Source of the DNA: Palsa-661 sp035535015
GTDB taxonomy: Bacteria > Actinomycetota > Acidimicrobiia > Acidimicrobiales > UBA8190
Direction: 5' to 3'
Assembly: GCA_035535015.1 (NCBI GenBank)
Contig: DATLQU010000033.1
Coordinates: forward strand, 1 to 49,715
Length of the DNA stretch: 49,715 nucleotides
The notes beneath the pieces were generated by a model. The model was not told the DNA's origin and searched no databases. It saw only the letters and a program-made list of their open reading frames with translations. How positions within the stretch are numbered: the first letter of the stretch is position 1; every line of letters begins with the position of its first letter. Shown piece by piece: positions 7,763 to 16,279 of this stretch. The position numbers and the translations under genes were made by a program.

Positions 7763-8899
7763 GTGACGATCATCATCGACTCGGACCAGCACCTGTACGA
7801 GTACCGGACCCTTTGGGCCGACCACATCGATCCCGATCGACGCCACGAGGCCTTGGCCATCGTCGATGACCCACTTGGCTACCCATGGCTGACCTGGCGA
7901 AGCCGCCAACTCGACGTGGCCGACGTTCAGTTTCCCGGTGACACGGCGCAATTGGGTCGGCACCGCCAGAGACAACGCCAGCAGCTTCCCCCTGAGTACA
8001 ACTACGACGACGCCCTTCCCGCCCACTACTGGGAGCCGTCGGCCCGTCTCCGGCATCTCGCCGTCCTGGGCCTCGACGAGGCGGTGGTGTTCCCGAACTT
8101 CGGGCTGCTCTGGGAACGCCGGATGTCCGAGTCCCTGGTCGCTCTGACGGCGAACATGGCCGCCTGGAACCGCTGGTGCGCCACGGTCGTCACCGAGGGC
8201 AGAGGTCGGCTTCATCCGGTTGCTCATCTGACCCTGCGCGATCCGGCCTGGCTGGAAGCCCAGTTGGCCGAGTTGTCGTCCGCCGGCGTGCGCCTGGGCA
8301 TGATCGCTCCCGCGGCCGTCGACGGGCGCCCGCTCTCGCACCCCGATCATGACCGGCTGTGGGCCGCCTTCGTGCACCACGGTGTGACACCGGTGTTCCA
8401 CGTAGCCGACCAACCCCGGGTCCTCGACGACGCTTTCTACACCGACCCCGACGACAGTTTCGTACCGGTGATCGAGTCCGTCTTCCTGTGGGTGCCGCCG
8501 GCGATTGCCATCACCGACCTCATCGTGAACGGCACGTTTTCGCGTCACCCGGGGTTGCGCATCGGGATAGTGGAACTCTCCTCCATCTGGGTCCCCCAGT
8601 ACCTGCTCATGCTCGACGGGGGATGGGACTTCACCAGCGCTCTCAACGGCCAGGTCGTCGAGCCCCTCGACGAGCGACCCAGCGAGTACTTCCGTCGGCA
8701 GGTCAGGGTTTCCTCGTTCTCCTACGAACAGCCCTCACGGCTCACAGCCCGGTCGGGTGATCTGTTCATGTGCTGTAGCGACTTCCCTCACTCCGAGGGA
8801 ACCGCCACACCGGTCGACGACTACGACCGATGTGGCTGCTCTCCCGGTCAGACCCCGGGGCTCTTCCATGACAACGTGATGACCCTGCTGAAGAGCTGA
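7763..8899 (+). CDS. Amidohydrolase 2 family metal-dependent hydrolase
   Basis: A 378-residue protein of the ACMSD/amidohydrolase-2 type, a TIM-barrel family of decarboxylases and hydrolases in aromatic and xenobiotic catabolism. The N-terminus has DSDQH in place of the usual DxHxH metal motif, a common variant. The middle carries the LHPVAHL segment and the GVTPVFHVADQ strand. FMCCSDFPHSEG near the C-terminus supplies the last catalytic Asp and a His. The start GTG 7763 follows a GGGAGGTGGG stretch. It stands alone between non-coding regions, so no pathway partner can be named. Confidence 0.85.
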   Translation: MTIIIDSDQHLYEYRTLWADHIDPDRRHEALAIVDDPLGYPWLTWRSRQLDVADVQFPGDTAQLGRHRQRQRQQLPPEYNYDDALPAHYWEPSARLRHLAVLGLDEAVVFPNFGLLWERRMSESLVALTANMAAWNRWCATVVTEGRGRLHPVAHLTLRDPAWLEAQLAELSSAGVRLGMIAPAAVDGRPLSHPDHDRLWAAFVHHGVTPVFHVADQPRVLDDAFYTDPDDSFVPVIESVFLWVPPAIAITDLIVNGTFSRHPGLRIGIVELSSIWVPQYLLMLDGGWDFTSALNGQVVEPLDERPSEYFRRQVRVSSFSYEQPSRLTARSGDLFMCCSDFPHSEGTATPVDDYDRCGCSPGQTPGLFHDNVMTLLKS

Positions 8900-9204
8900 C
8901 GCCGGCGCGGGTCACCCTTTGCCGGACCGCTCATCTGTTCACGGAACCGTCACCCGCCGTTCGCCTCAGCCGGGATGAGTTCCGTCTTCCACGCCGCACG
9001 GCGCACCCGTGGCGACGTGGGACTTCACGATCGAAAACGACTGAAACGGAGGGAGAACGGGCCGGCGCCGACCGGCCGGCGGGCGGGCGGGCGGGGAGAG
9101 AGGGAGGGAGGATTCGCCCCCTGGACGAGTGGTATTCTTGCCCGTCAGGGGCCGACCACAGGCAGAGTCCACCTGTGTCGGGTGAAGGGACACGGGGGTC
9201 ACGC
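8900..9204. other. Intergenic region with a G-rich tract
   Basis: About 300 bases before the beta-propeller gene. The notable content is a run of guanine triplets at 9078-9096 (pattern GGC GGGC repeated) followed by a purine-rich GAGAGAGGGAGGGAGG stretch to 9112. No gene is supported. Confidence 0.6.
9078..9112 (+). other. Potential G-quadruplex-forming tract
   Basis: At least four G-triplets separated by single cytosines on the plus strand, then a G/A-rich segment, about 95-125 bases upstream of the beta-propeller start codon. Single-base loops favour a stable quadruplex in the non-template strand or the mRNA leader. A regulatory effect is inference. Confidence 0.5.
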
Positions 9205-10278
9205 ATGAAAGCCATGGAGAAATCGCTCCGCCCTTGGCGTCACGCTCTCGCATTGGCACTCGTCGGCACTCTCGTCGCGGCGACGGTCACCATGGCCCTC
9301 GGATCGTCTGTGGGCGCCTCGTCCTCCTCGAACACCGCCCGGGCCCACTCCTACAACTTCAACTCCCCGACCTCCGCCGCCGTGGTGGGCTCCCATCTCT
9401 TCGTCACCAACGGGGGCAACAACTCGGTGACCGAGGTCAAGGCGTCCAACGGGTCGTTCGTGTCGGCGATCTCCGGCAAGCGCCTTGGATTCGATGCCCC
9501 GTCGGCCATCGTGGCCGTCGGAAGCGACCTCTTCGTGGCCAACAGTGCCGACAACACGATCACCGAGTTCCGGGCCGCCGGCCACAAGCACATCCGCACC
9601 ATCCAAGGCTCGAGTTACGGCTTTGCCGACCCCATCGCTCTGGCGGCGTCGGGCCAAGATCTCTATGTCCTCAACGGTGCCGGATCGATCACCGAGGTCG
9701 CCACCCAGACAGGCGCCCTGGTCGGCACCGCCTCCGGCTCCACCTTCGGATTCAACAATCCGACCGGTCTCGCCGTGGCTGACGGTCAGGTCTTCGTGGC
9801 CAACAGTGGGTCCAATACGGTCACAGTGCTGAACGCCCGGGACCGGTCGTTCGTGTCCTTGTTGTCGGGATCGACCTTCGCCTTCAACACACCGATCGGC
9901 GTCGCCTTCGACGGCACCGACATGTGGGTCACCAATCAGGGCGCCGATTCGGTGACCGAGTTCTCCCCGACCACCTTGAATGCATTGAACGTCCTGGTCA
10001 GTAGCAACCTGCCGATGGTCGGCCCGATCATCTACGGCGACGGCTACGTGTTCACGGTCAGCCCTCCGGGCTGGTCCCCCATGGTCAGTCAGATCACCCC
10101 TTCCCCGGCCACGGTGAACTGGATGATGTGCAACACCAACGGGCCCTACCTCTTCAACAACCCGCAAGCGGCCGTGGTGGCGGGAGCCAACCTCTGGATC
10201 GTCAACCAGGGTGGCAATTCCCTCACGGAAATGGACACCGCCAGCGGGGCCTTGATCCGCACCGTCGCCAATCCGTGA
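9205..10278 (+). CDS. Secreted NHL-like beta-propeller protein
   Basis: A 357-residue exported protein. Residues about 1-42 form a signal peptide (basic start, a hydrophobic core ALALALVGTLVAATVTMAL, then a small-residue cleavage zone). The mature part is a series of about six blades of 41-43 residues with the repeated pattern P.G(L/I)A...G..L(F/Y)VAN.G.N(T/S)(V/I)T.. found in NHL and YVTN-type propellers. Such domains usually mediate protein or ligand binding rather than catalysis. The ATG at 9205 is chosen over the in-frame start at 9175 because it sits right before the basic signal-peptide head and follows a G-rich site. It is convergent with the SsuD-like gene. Confidence 0.85.
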   Translation: MKAMEKSLRPWRHALALALVGTLVAATVTMALGSSVGASSSSNTARAHSYNFNSPTSAAVVGSHLFVTNGGNNSVTEVKASNGSFVSAISGKRLGFDAPSAIVAVGSDLFVANSADNTITEFRAAGHKHIRTIQGSSYGFADPIALAASGQDLYVLNGAGSITEVATQTGALVGTASGSTFGFNNPTGLAVADGQVFVANSGSNTVTVLNARDRSFVSLLSGSTFAFNTPIGVAFDGTDMWVTNQGADSVTEFSPTTLNALNVLVSSNLPMVGPIIYGDGYVFTVSPPGWSPMVSQITPSPATVNWMMCNTNGPYLFNNPQAAVVAGANLWIVNQGGNSLTEMDTASGALIRTVANP

Positions 10279-10280
10279 GG

Positions 10281-10307
10281 ATGCGGCGAACGGAGGTCAC
10301 GCCGCGG
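10281..10307. terminator. Hairpin between convergent genes
   Basis: GCGGCG at 10283-10288 pairs with CGCCGC at 10300-10305 around an 11-base loop, just after the stop of the beta-propeller gene and at the end of the convergent monooxygenase gene. There is no T-tract, so it is only terminator-like. Confidence 0.4.
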
Positions 10308-10308
10308 A

Positions 10309-11499
10309 TCAGAGCCTGACGGCGGGGTCCTGGGAACGCCGGATCGCTCCCTCGCGCACCATGGGTAGGAGCTCCTTGCCGAACTCGACGGCGTCCGCCA
10401 GGGGGTCGAAGCCCTTGAGCAGAAGCGTCGTGATCCCGAGATCGCAGTAGCGCAACATGGCCTCGGCCACCTGTTCGGGGGTGCCCACCAGGGCGGTCGA
10501 GTTGCCGGCCGCTCCGGTCAGATTCGCCACCTTCATCCAGAGGCGCTCGTCGAAGACGTCACGTTCGGCCGACATGGCGATCAGGCGCTTGCGCCCCTCC
10601 GACGTCGTGCCCCCGGTGTCACGGTCGACCGAGTAGGTCGCGTTGGCCGCTCCACCCAGTCCGGTATAGGTCTTCTTGTGTCCGGCCATCCGTTCCTTGG
10701 CCAACTCGATCCGCTCGGCGGTCTTCCCGGCGATCCATTCCGCCTTCTCCCACGCCTCGTCCTCGGTGTCGGCGATGATCGGACGCAGGGAAATGCTGAA
10801 GCGAAGAGTGCGCCCGAAGGTCTCGGCCACGTCGACGATGGACCGCATCCGCTGCGCCACGGCCGCCCGAGGCTCACCCCAGAAGGCGTAGACGTCGGCC
10901 TGGGCCGCCCCCACCTCGACGGCGGCCGGCGACGCCCCGGCGAAGTAGAGCGGAATCCCGCCGGGGGACACCGGCTTGACGGAGCTGAAGGCACCCTCGT
11001 ACCGGAAGAATTCCCCTTCGAAGTCGAAGGGCGCGTCCTGCTCCCAGAGCCGGCGCACGATGGACATGACTTCACCGGTCCTCCGGTAACGGGTGTCATG
11101 GGGCACGAAATCGCCCTCCCGCCGTTGATCGGCCTCGTCACCTCCGGTGATGAAGTGGATGGCGATCCGGCCGCCGCCGGTCAGGTGATCAAGCGTGGCC
11201 GCCTTCCTGGCCAGCAGGGCCGGCTGGACGAACCCGGGACGATGAGCGACCAGGACCTTCAGCCGGCTGGTGTGGTGGAGCACAGAGGCCGCCACCGCCC
11301 ACCCCTCGGGAGCCACGGCGCCGTAGCCCACCAGCACCCGGTCGAAGCCGGCCTCCTCGTGGGCCCGGGAGATCCCGACCAGATAGTCGGGATCGATGAC
11401 CGGCCCGTCCGTCCAGTCCACCACCGGCCCGTCGACCAGCGGTCCCTGGATCTCCGAGGCGTCTCTGGTGCCCACCATCCCGATGATTTCGATGGGCAT
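10309..11499 (-). CDS. SsuD-like LLM-class flavin-dependent monooxygenase
   Basis: A 396-residue luciferase-like protein closest in pattern to FMNH2-dependent alkane-sulfonate monooxygenases (SsuD), which release sulfite from sulfonates. It shows AHRPGFVQPALLARKAATLDHLTGGR-like spacing (AHRPGF then ATLDHLTGG), IHFITGGD, RYRRTGEVM and the GIPLYFAGASPAA strand, all standard for the family. The ATG at 11499 is used rather than the upstream in-frame start at 11556, because family members begin just before the first strand (here IEIIGMVGT) and a GGGACGG lies in front of it. It diverges from metA-metY, which suggests a role in sulfur supply. No flavin reductase or SsuABC transporter is adjacent, so sulfonate as substrate is inference. 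Confidence 0.85.
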   Translation of the reverse strand: MPIEIIGMVGTRDASEIQGPLVDGPVVDWTDGPVIDPDYLVGISRAHEEAGFDRVLVGYGAVAPEGWAVAASVLHHTSRLKVLVAHRPGFVQPALLARKAATLDHLTGGGRIAIHFITGGDEADQRREGDFVPHDTRYRRTGEVMSIVRRLWEQDAPFDFEGEFFRYEGAFSSVKPVSPGGIPLYFAGASPAAVEVGAAQADVYAFWGEPRAAVAQRMRSIVDVAETFGRTLRFSISLRPIIADTEDEAWEKAEWIAGKTAERIELAKERMAGHKKTYTGLGGAANATYSVDRDTGGTTSEGRKRLIAMSAERDVFDERLWMKVANLTGAAGNSTALVGTPEQVAEAMLRYCDLGITTLLLKGFDPLADAVEFGKELLPMVREGAIRRSQDPAVRL

Positions 11500-11717
11500 T
11501 TCGGTCCGTCCCTTCCTGTCGGCCGCCGTGACCGGACGCTTCTGCACAGTCTTCATCGGCCGGACTCGGGTCGGACTAAAGCCCAGGTCGAAGCCGACTT
11601 CCGCTGGTCCCCGGGTTTGACGGCTCCTACCTCCGGGACCGGCCAGCGCCTCAGACGACCGGCTCGGGCCGCACCCCCTGGCCTTCGGCCCCTTAGGAAC
11701 GCCCTGGATGGTGCCGA

Positions 11718-11723
11718 TATGAT
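11718..11723 (+). promoter_or_regulatory. Possible -10 element for metA
   Basis: TATGAT is one base from the consensus TATAAT and lies four bases upstream of the GTG start at 11727, so the transcript would be leaderless or nearly so. No matching -35 hexamer stands out. No SAM or SAH riboswitch pattern was recognised in the 11557-11726 leader. Confidence 0.35.
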
Positions 11724-11726
11724 CCT

Positions 11727-12704
11727 GTGGTCGTACTGCACCTCGACTCGCTCATATCCGATCACCCGAGGACGACCGACGCGGGTTCGATCGAACGTCG
11801 CTGGACCTGCGCGCTGGTCAACATCATGCCCGACGGGGCATTCGTCCAGACCGAGGCCCAATTTCTGGACCTTCTCGATATCGGCTCGGGGAACGAGGGT
11901 ATGGACGTCCGGTTGTACACCATGGCCGGAGTCCCGAGAGGCGAAGCCACGGCCCTCAGGATCGCCGAGCGCTACACCCCATGGGCCGAGCTCTTCGATC
12001 ACCCACCGGATCTCCTCATCGTCACCGGTGCCAATCCGGTCGAGCCGGCCATACGGGACGAGCCGTTCTGGCCCGACATGGTCCACCTCCTGCGGTGGGC
12101 CAGCCGCACAGTGCCATCGATGCTGCTGTCCTGTCTGTCGGCCCATGCGGCGCTGACGGAGTTCGACGGTCTCGAACGCGTGCTCCTGCCGTCAAAGTGC
12201 ACCGGTGTCTTCGCCCAGGAAGCGGACCCCGCCAATTCCCTGGCCTCCGGTCTCGGGGCGGGGATCGTGCTCCCCCATTCACGCCTGAGCACCGTCCCCA
12301 CCGGCCAGCTGCGTTCCGCCGGATACGACATCCCCCTGCACTCCGAGGAATTCGGCTGGAGCGTGGCCACCCGACGGGTCGAACAATCGACCTTGGTCCT
12401 CGTCCAGGGCCATCCGGAATACGAGCCGGCTAGCCTGCTACGCGAGTATCAACGCGATGTCCGACGCTACGTCCGCCAAGAACGCGACGCACTGCCCGTA
12501 CTCCCGGCCCGCTGCACGGCACCGGAGGACGAGCCGCAGCTGGAAGAGCTCCATCGTCGGATCACCGCCGGCGAACGCGACCCCGCACTCGTCGAGGCGT
12601 TTCCCTTCGACACCGTCGGAGCCCGGTCCCCATGGTCGTGGCGGACGACGGCCACCCGCTTGTACACGAACTGGCTGGCCGGTGCCTTGACTCGGAACCG
12701 CTAA
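11727..12704 (+). CDS. metA: Homoserine O-acyltransferase, MetA (HTS) family
   Basis: A 325-residue glutamine-amidotransferase-fold enzyme that acylates homoserine with succinyl- or acetyl-CoA, the first committed step of methionine synthesis. The family triad is visible: nucleophile Cys136 in LLSCLSAHAAL, and His229 with Glu231 in QGHPEYE. NIMPDGAFVQTEAQF near the N-terminus corresponds to the conserved NLMP.K..TE.Q strand. Which acyl donor is used cannot be decided here. Actinobacteria more often use the unrelated MetX, so a MetA-type enzyme is worth noting. The GTG start lacks a ribosome site. The stop is three bases before the metY start, giving a two-gene operon. Confidence 0.9.
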   Translation: MVVLHLDSLISDHPRTTDAGSIERRWTCALVNIMPDGAFVQTEAQFLDLLDIGSGNEGMDVRLYTMAGVPRGEATALRIAERYTPWAELFDHPPDLLIVTGANPVEPAIRDEPFWPDMVHLLRWASRTVPSMLLSCLSAHAALTEFDGLERVLLPSKCTGVFAQEADPANSLASGLGAGIVLPHSRLSTVPTGQLRSAGYDIPLHSEEFGWSVATRRVEQSTLVLVQGHPEYEPASLLREYQRDVRRYVRQERDALPVLPARCTAPEDEPQLEELHRRITAGERDPALVEAFPFDTVGARSPWSWRTTATRLYTNWLAGALTRNR

Positions 12705-12707
12705 CCC

Positions 12708-13982
12708 GTGCGCGACGAGACGATCGCCATCCACGGTGGCTACACGCCGGACAGCACCCGAGCCGTGGCCGTCCCGATCTACCAGACGGTGGCTCACGAC
12801 TTCATCGACGCCGAACACGCCGGAGCCGTGCTCGACCTCGAAGTTCCGGGATTCCACTACAACCGGATCAACAACCCCACCAACGACGTCCTGGAAAAGC
12901 GCATGGCCGCGCTGGAAGGGGGAACCGCCGCCCTGGTGGTCTCTTCGGGCATGGCCGCCGTCAGCTACGCGATCCTCACCGTGGCCACGGCCGGTTCGAA
13001 CTTCGTGGTGGCACCCCAGCTCTACGGGGCCACTTTTACCTACTTCGCCCACGTCCTGCCCACCCTCGGAATCGAAGCCCGATTCGCACCCGACGACCGG
13101 GCCGCTTCGATGGCGGCGCTGATCGACGAGAAGACCTGTGCCGTCTTCTGCGAGACCATCGGCAACCCGGCCGGGAACGTGGTCGACCTCGAAGCCGTGG
13201 CCGCAATGGCCCATCGTGCCGGGGTCCCCCTTATCGTGGACAACACGGTAGCCACCCCGCTGATGTTGAAACCGATCAGCCATGGTGCCGACGTGGTCGT
13301 CCACTCCTTGACCAAGTTCGTCGGAGGCCATGGCACGACACTGGGCGGCGTCATCATCGATGCCGGCACATTCCCGTGGACCGAACACGCCGAGCGCTTC
13401 CCTCTGTTCAACCAGCCCGAGCCGGCCTTCCACGACGTCGTCTTCGCCCGGGACTTCCCCGAGCGACCGTTCACCGTCCGGGCCCGATCGATCCAACTGC
13501 GCAATACCGGCGCCACCCTCTCACCCTTGGCCGCCTTCCAATTGCTCCAGGGACTGGAGACCTTGTCGGTCCGCCTCGACCGGCACGAAGCCAATGTCCG
13601 AGCCGTGGCCGACTACCTGGCCAACGACCCCCGGGTCGAGTGGGTGAATTTCGTGGGCTTCCCCGACCACCCCCACCACCAGCTGGCCCAGCGCTACCTT
13701 CACGGACGCGTCCCGTCCATCATCACCTTCGGTGCCACCGGGGGCTACGACGCCGGCCTGGCCTTCTTCGACGCCCTGCAACTCTTCAAGCGGCTGCTCA
13801 ATCTGGGCGATGCCAAGTCCCTGGCCATTCACCCGGCCTCGACCACCCACCGCCAGCTGAGCGATGCCGAGCGTGCCGCCGCCGGGATCCGACCCGAGAC
13901 CATCCGGCTGTCGATCGGACTCGAGCACATCGACGACCTCATCGATGACCTCGATCAGGCCCTGGCCAAAGCCACCAACTGA
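12708..13982 (+). CDS. metY: O-acylhomoserine sulfhydrylase (MetY-type, PLP-dependent)
   Basis: A 424-residue Cys/Met-metabolism PLP enzyme. It would condense O-acylhomoserine with sulfide to give homocysteine. Visible features are the N-terminal TIAIHGGY.PD, YNRINNPTNDVLEKRMA, the PLP-stacking YGATF region, and the Schiff-base Lys203 in SLTKFVGGHG. The C-terminal HPASTTHRQLS motif is diagnostic for the sulfhydrylase branch. Its length suits MetY rather than the shorter MetB/MetZ. It starts at GTG 12708, three bases after metA, so the pair supplies homocysteine by direct sulfhydrylation. That homocysteine could feed the metE product encoded 15 kb downstream. Confidence 0.93.
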   Translation: MRDETIAIHGGYTPDSTRAVAVPIYQTVAHDFIDAEHAGAVLDLEVPGFHYNRINNPTNDVLEKRMAALEGGTAALVVSSGMAAVSYAILTVATAGSNFVVAPQLYGATFTYFAHVLPTLGIEARFAPDDRAASMAALIDEKTCAVFCETIGNPAGNVVDLEAVAAMAHRAGVPLIVDNTVATPLMLKPISHGADVVVHSLTKFVGGHGTTLGGVIIDAGTFPWTEHAERFPLFNQPEPAFHDVVFARDFPERPFTVRARSIQLRNTGATLSPLAAFQLLQGLETLSVRLDRHEANVRAVADYLANDPRVEWVNFVGFPDHPHHQLAQRYLHGRVPSIITFGATGGYDAGLAFFDALQLFKRLLNLGDAKSLAIHPASTTHRQLSDAERAAAGIRPETIRLSIGLEHIDDLIDDLDQALAKATN

Positions 13983-13993
13983 ATTCCCCTGGC

Positions 13994-14070
13994 CGGCGTG
14001 CCTGTCCGCCGGCGTGCCAGTCTGCGTGCCTGTCCGCCGGCGTGCCTGTCCGCCGGCGTGCCAGTCAGCC
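13994..14070. repeat. 16-bp tandem repeat at the 3' ends of convergent genes
   Basis: Four to five imperfect copies of GGCGTGCC(T/A)GTC(C/A)GCC lie between the metY stop and the end of the FAD-binding protein gene. One copy contains the stop codon of the minus-strand gene (TCA at 14065-14067). See the finding on stop-codon repeats. Confidence 0.8.
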
Positions 14071-15879
14071 GATGACCTCCCGGACGCACTGTTGGGCGTC
14101 GAGCACGGCCCGGATGCGACTGCGCGGGGACGGCAGGTAATGGGTGAAGTAGCGGGCCCCTTCGGTGAGGACGCCCAGGAGCGAGAGATTCGGCTGGAGC
14201 GCTCCGAAGCAGTCGTAGGGATGGAAGTCCTCGCTGATGGAGACGCTTCCCACCGGGGTGTCACCGTACGCCATCTGGGTCAGCCGTCCGTTGGCGTAGA
14301 GACGGCGGAGCAGGGGCGAGCTCGAGCGGGCCAGGGAGGGCAGGTCCAGATGACCGCGGATCACCCCGTTGACGGTGATGGTCGTCTCTTCGGCGAGCCC
14401 GGTCGAACGCAGCGTCGTCCGGCCGTCGGGCTCTGAGGTCAGCGTCGGATTCGGTCCGAGACGGGCCTGGACCACACCGGCGTCGAGCAGGGCCAGCAGC
14501 TGCTGCGAGCGCAGGGGCGGTGGTCCGGCCTCCATCCGGTTGATCCGGCCGCGGATGTTCGATTGGAAGTCGACATAGGACTCGAGGGTCAGCCCCCCGA
14601 ACTCGATGACCAGACGGAGCTGGTCCCGCAGGATCCGGAGAACCTCGAGGGCGGCCTTCACCGGGCTGCCGCCGATGGTCAGAGCCTCTTCCAGGTCGGA
14701 CTCGACCAAGTCGTAGAACTGGGACTGGAAGTCCGTCCCCGAGGTGTAGGTCCGGCCGGTGCCGGCGAAGAGGTGACCGGCCGGGTCGAACCGGCCGTAG
14801 ACCGCGTCGTAGCCCTCGACCGCCGCCTCGAAACCACCATTCGCCCAGGCACCGGTGAGGCGCTGACGGACGTCGGCCGACTCGTCGGCCCCGCCCTTCA
14901 AGAAGGCGGCATGGATGAGATAGCGGGCCTGCATCTCGGCGTACAGCAGCGGCAGCAGATCCCGGCGGAAGTCCACCTGGTGCCGCTCCGGTGAGCCACC
15001 GGGGTGGGTCAGGGCGGCGATCTCCTCCGGCGTGCAGACCACGGGTTGGTAACCGCCGTACGGATCGACGCCGTGTGCCGATTTGGCACAGTAGGGAATC
15101 CCGGAACGCGAATACATGTGGATGATCGGCTCGTTCCCGCTGGGCCGGTAGCGCATCCGATCGCCCACGTCCTCGAACCTTCCACCCCGGCCGACGGTGA
15201 GAGCCGTCAGGAGATCGAAGCCGACCAGTCCCAGTCCGGCGATGGCGATCGGGCTACCCGGTGCCACGGTGCTGTCGAAGTATTCGACCGGGTAGGGACG
15301 CAGGCCTCGGACATCGGCCTCGTCGTCGTCGGCCTCTTCGTTCCAGGTGTGCCCGGACGTCAGGACGACATGGTTGACCCGCAGGGTCTCGCCATTGTCG
15401 AGCACGACGGCCTCACGGCCGTCTCCGACCGGTGCGATGTCGACGGCGGTGGCGTAGTGACGCACGACTTCGATGTTCGACGGGGCGTCGGCCACCAGGG
15501 TGTCGTAGAACCAGACCAGGTACTCGCCCATCAGGCGACGGGGCAGGTAGTCGGTGGCCGCGATCGGTTGACCGGCGGTGCCGATTCTGCACTCGTGGCC
15601 CACCCAGCGGTATCCCTGCCGGGTAGCCCAGTCGAAGAGCCCGACCGCGTAGGGCGGCTCCTCCTCCCCGTCAGGCGAGGCGTACAGAGACAATTGCCCA
15701 CAGGGGTTGTTGAGAACCAGGTAGTCGGGTTGGCCCATGGCGTAGACGCCACCGCCGAGAGCGCCGGGCTCGATCACATGGACCCGGACGGTGGACGACG
15801 AGCGGCGGGCCTGGGCCACCGCCCGCTCGAGGACACACAGGCCCCAGGAACCGAAGCCGACAACGGCGAACTCGATCAT
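14065..15879 (-). CDS. FAD/NAD(P)-binding protein, FAD_NAD_binding_9-like (large)
   Basis: A 604-residue flavoprotein. The N-terminal VVGFGSWGLCVLERA is a dinucleotide-binding loop, followed by HVIEPGALGGGVYA. NNPCGQLSL near residue 58 is typical of the PF13454-type FAD/NAD(P)-binding family. A second nucleotide-binding loop, IAIAGLGLVGFDLLTAL, lies near residue 212. These proteins resemble ornithine/lysine N-hydroxylases and HcaO-like oxidoreductases, but most are uncharacterised. The gene diverges from the aldo/keto reductase across a 400-base spacer rich in repeats, and faces metY tail to tail. A role in the oxidation of an amino-acid-derived compound would fit the neighbours; this is inference. 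Confidence 0.8.
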   Translation of the reverse strand: MIEFAVVGFGSWGLCVLERAVAQARRSSSTVRVHVIEPGALGGGVYAMGQPDYLVLNNPCGQLSLYASPDGEEEPPYAVGLFDWATRQGYRWVGHECRIGTAGQPIAATDYLPRRLMGEYLVWFYDTLVADAPSNIEVVRHYATAVDIAPVGDGREAVVLDNGETLRVNHVVLTSGHTWNEEADDDEADVRGLRPYPVEYFDSTVAPGSPIAIAGLGLVGFDLLTALTVGRGGRFEDVGDRMRYRPSGNEPIIHMYSRSGIPYCAKSAHGVDPYGGYQPVVCTPEEIAALTHPGGSPERHQVDFRRDLLPLLYAEMQARYLIHAAFLKGGADESADVRQRLTGAWANGGFEAAVEGYDAVYGRFDPAGHLFAGTGRTYTSGTDFQSQFYDLVESDLEEALTIGGSPVKAALEVLRILRDQLRLVIEFGGLTLESYVDFQSNIRGRINRMEAGPPPLRSQQLLALLDAGVVQARLGPNPTLTSEPDGRTTLRSTGLAEETTITVNGVIRGHLDLPSLARSSSPLLRRLYANGRLTQMAYGDTPVGSVSISEDFHPYDCFGALQPNLSLLGVLTEGARYFTHYLPSPRSRIRAVLDAQQCVREVIG

Positions 15880-16072
15880 GCCCGTCCCCGCCAGGGGGCC
15901 CGGGTCGAGCCCGAGAAGGGAGCCCTCGAAGCCGGGGGCGACGTTTGATGCGGCGACATCACTTGTCCTGCAGCCCCCCTCGTGACCGTTGCAGAAGAAC
16001 AGTCTGACCGGCTGAAATGACGCGATATCCGGGCATAAATAACGGTAGATCCCCTGCCCGCTCTTTCACAAG

Positions 16073-16144
16073 GCGTTGCCGAAATGTAGAGAATCCACGT
16101 TGTCGCAACGTAGTGAATTCACCTTGTCGAAACGTGGTGGGAAC
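16073..16144. repeat. Three 24-bp direct repeats with palindromic core (operator-like)
   Basis: Units start at 16073, 16097 and 16121. The middle unit contains a perfect 6-3-6 palindrome, ACGTTG TCG CAACGT; the others keep a degenerate form (CTTGTCGAAACGT in the third). Regular spacing of 24 bp, somewhat over two helical turns, suggests cooperative binding of a dimeric regulator upstream of the aldo/keto reductase. Confidence 0.75.
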
Positions 16145-16177
16145 ATCCCCCCGGTCGGTAGAATAGGGCCCGACCTG

Positions 16178-16233
16178 GGTTCGAGCCCTTTCGGTTCGAG
16201 CCCTTCGGTTCGAGCCCTTCGGTTCGAGCCCCG
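16178..16233. repeat. 14-15-bp tandem repeat upstream of the aldo/keto reductase
   Basis: Four near-identical copies of GGTTCGAGCCCTTC in tandem, ending about 46 bases before the reductase ATG. It may be part of the leader or a slippage product. Confidence 0.8.
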
Positions 16234-16279
16234 GGTGGGCCCTGATACCGCTGTCCTCGCGACGAAGAGAAATGGGACG

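Larger units (their letters stand above)
15880..16279. promoter_or_regulatory. Repeat-rich divergent regulatory region
   Basis: About 400 bases between the divergent FAD-binding protein and aldo/keto reductase genes. It contains a three-copy 24-bp direct repeat with a palindromic core (16073-16144) and a four-copy 14-15-bp repeat (16178-16233), both described separately. The open frame running into the reductase from 16076 is treated as non-coding because its translation merely reflects the repeats. Confidence 0.6.

Noticed and set aside
11500..11726. SAM or SAH riboswitch in the metA leader
   Set aside because: GC-rich hairpins can be drawn, but none of the conserved motifs of SAM-I, SAM-II, SAM-IV or SAH classes is present on either strand.
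12632..13948. 438-codon frame on the plus strand
   Set aside because: Arg/Pro-rich shadow of metY in another frame; metY has full PLP-enzyme motifs.
13994..14070. Short CRISPR array
   Set aside because: Units are contiguous 16-bp repeats without unique spacers; this is a minisatellite. The same applies to 16073-16144 and 34153-34288.
16076..16279. N-terminal extension of the aldo/keto reductase from 16076
   Set aside because: The extra 68 residues only translate the DNA repeats and have no family counterpart; the barrel starts right after ATG 16280.
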